From assembly GCF_014334135.1 (NCBI RefSeq), contig NZ_CP060497.1, positions 1,240,001-1,304,000 of the forward strand: a DNA stretch of 64,000 nt, read 5' to 3'. The translations under genes were made by a program, and so were the position numbers. The stretch is from Olivibacter sp. SDN3 (GTDB lineage Bacteria; Bacteroidota; Bacteroidia; Sphingobacteriales; Sphingobacteriaceae). Of the stretch, positions 63,330-64,000 are shown in pieces (within the stretch, counting starts at the first letter, position 1; every line of letters starts with the position of its first letter). The notes beneath the pieces are model-generated. The model saw nothing but the letters and a program-made list of their open reading frames with translations. It had not been told where the DNA came from and did no database searches.

Positions 63330-63995
63330 ATGATTCAGCTGAACAATATTTTCAAATGGTATAATGTAGGAGGTGCCAGAGCTTTTGTACTAAAAGATAT
63401 CAATCTCACTATTAATGAAGGAGAATTTGTTTCCATTATGGGTCCCTCAGGTTCGGGAAAATCGACCTTATTGCATATCCTAGGTCTACTGGATGAGCCC
63501 AATGAAGGAAGTTATCTCTTCCAAGGAGAAGAAGTGCTCCACCTTAAGGAAAAGCAACGCTCTACCCTCTATAAAGAGCATATTGGTTTTGTTTTTCAGG
63601 CCTACCACCTGATCGATGAGCTTACCGTTTATGAAAATATCGAAACCCCCTTGATTTATAAGAATTTAAAAGGAAGTGAGCGAAAAGCGATCGTAGCCGA
63701 TCTGATCGACCGCTTTGGCATTGTGGGTAAAAAGGACCTTTTCCCAGCACAGCTTTCCGGCGGTCAGCAACAACTGGTTGGGATCGCCCGAGCACTGGCG
63801 ACTAAACCAAAACTCCTGCTGGCAGACGAGCCCACGGGCAACCTTAACTCCAAGCAAGGAGAAGAAATCATGAACCTCTTCAAGCAGTTGAATGAAGAAG
63901 ATGGTGTTACCATTATACAGGTTACCCATTCCGAAAAAAATGCCGAATATGGTAGTCGCATTATTGAGCTTTTGGATGGACAGGTAGTAATCTAG
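63330..63995 (+). CDS. LolD/MacB-type ABC transporter ATP-binding protein, 221 aa
   Basis: Cytoplasmic ATPase that would power the permeases. All motifs are present: Walker A GPSGSGKS at 38-45, Q-loop Q90 (VFQAYHL), signature LSGGQQQ at 142-148, Walker B LLLADE with D166-E167, and switch histidine H200. The signature continues LVGIARAL where the family normally has RVAIARAL, so an arginine and an alanine next to the motif are changed. Length fits LolD/FtsE-type proteins. It is the last gene of run D and the only ATPase of its class in the window, so it may serve several or all of the permeases. Confidence 0.93.
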   Translation: MIQLNNIFKWYNVGGARAFVLKDINLTINEGEFVSIMGPSGSGKSTLLHILGLLDEPNEGSYLFQGEEVLHLKEKQRSTLYKEHIGFVFQAYHLIDELTVYENIETPLIYKNLKGSERKAIVADLIDRFGIVGKKDLFPAQLSGGQQQLVGIARALATKPKLLLADEPTGNLNSKQGEEIMNLFKQLNEEDGVTIIQVTHSEKNAEYGSRIIELLDGQVVI

Positions 63996-64000
63996 TTTTA

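Overview
The window looks like a chromosome segment from a Sphingobacteriales-type member of the Bacteroidota (Pedobacter/Sphingobacterium-like). The reasons are the ~800-residue FtsX/MacB-type permeases, a TonB-dependent receptor with a carboxypeptidase-regulatory N-domain, a LytS/LytTR pair, TAnnTTTG-type promoter elements and few Shine-Dalgarno sequences. I see no rRNA, tRNA or CRISPR array. The species is not identifiable by eye.

Layout. (1) 1-18.7 kb: six ABC3-type permeases on the + strand (81, 6349, 8855, 11319, 13859, 16304), interrupted by a large SNF2-family helicase on the - strand (2630-6016). (2) 18.8-24.6 kb: a small accessory island with a 36-residue antitoxin-like orphan, a HepT/MntA toxin-antitoxin pair, a two-gene unit encoding a HEPN-domain protein plus a small unknown protein, a DUF6364/PIN pair, an orphan Cro/CI-type regulator, a PhnA-family protein and the fossil of a zinc alcohol dehydrogenase. 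(3) 24.6-31.1 kb: a second SNF2 helicase with a SWIM zinc finger, then a LysR regulator divergent from an alpha/beta hydrolase and an atypical SDR protein. (4) 31.1-40.1 kb: three permeases, the first split by an IS1380-type insertion. (5) 40.1-52.7 kb: a CBM9-like protein, an unknown gene, a GH43-like secreted protein, a MATE exporter, an ABC exporter (ATPase plus membrane subunit) divergent from a LytS/LytTR system, a TonB-dependent receptor with two small followers, and a medium-chain oxidoreductase. (6) 53.1-64 kb: four more permeases ending in the only LolD/MacB-like ATPase of the window.

Main result. Five of the six permease runs are headed by the same 37-bp element (the short run at the window's left edge cannot be judged). 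It is two 16-bp palindromes of the form TGTTCG-N4-CGAACA whose starts lie exactly 21 bp apart (6198-6234, 13712-13748, 31111-31147, 52854-52890, 58174-58210). In all five, a GG dinucleotide lies 54-56 bp downstream, and in four of them a G follows at the -12-like spacing. This suggests one activator, possibly a sigma-54 enhancer-binding protein, controlling all the permease runs together. The activator gene is not in the window. Two of the five leaders contain fossils of lost permeases (a C-terminal tail at 31290-31340 and an N-terminal segment at 52995-53072). The locus therefore appears to turn over by permease gain and loss under conserved promoters.

The split permease has a perfect 5-bp target duplication (TTTAA). 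Removing the element and one duplicate restores an in-frame 802-residue protein, so the insertion looks recent.
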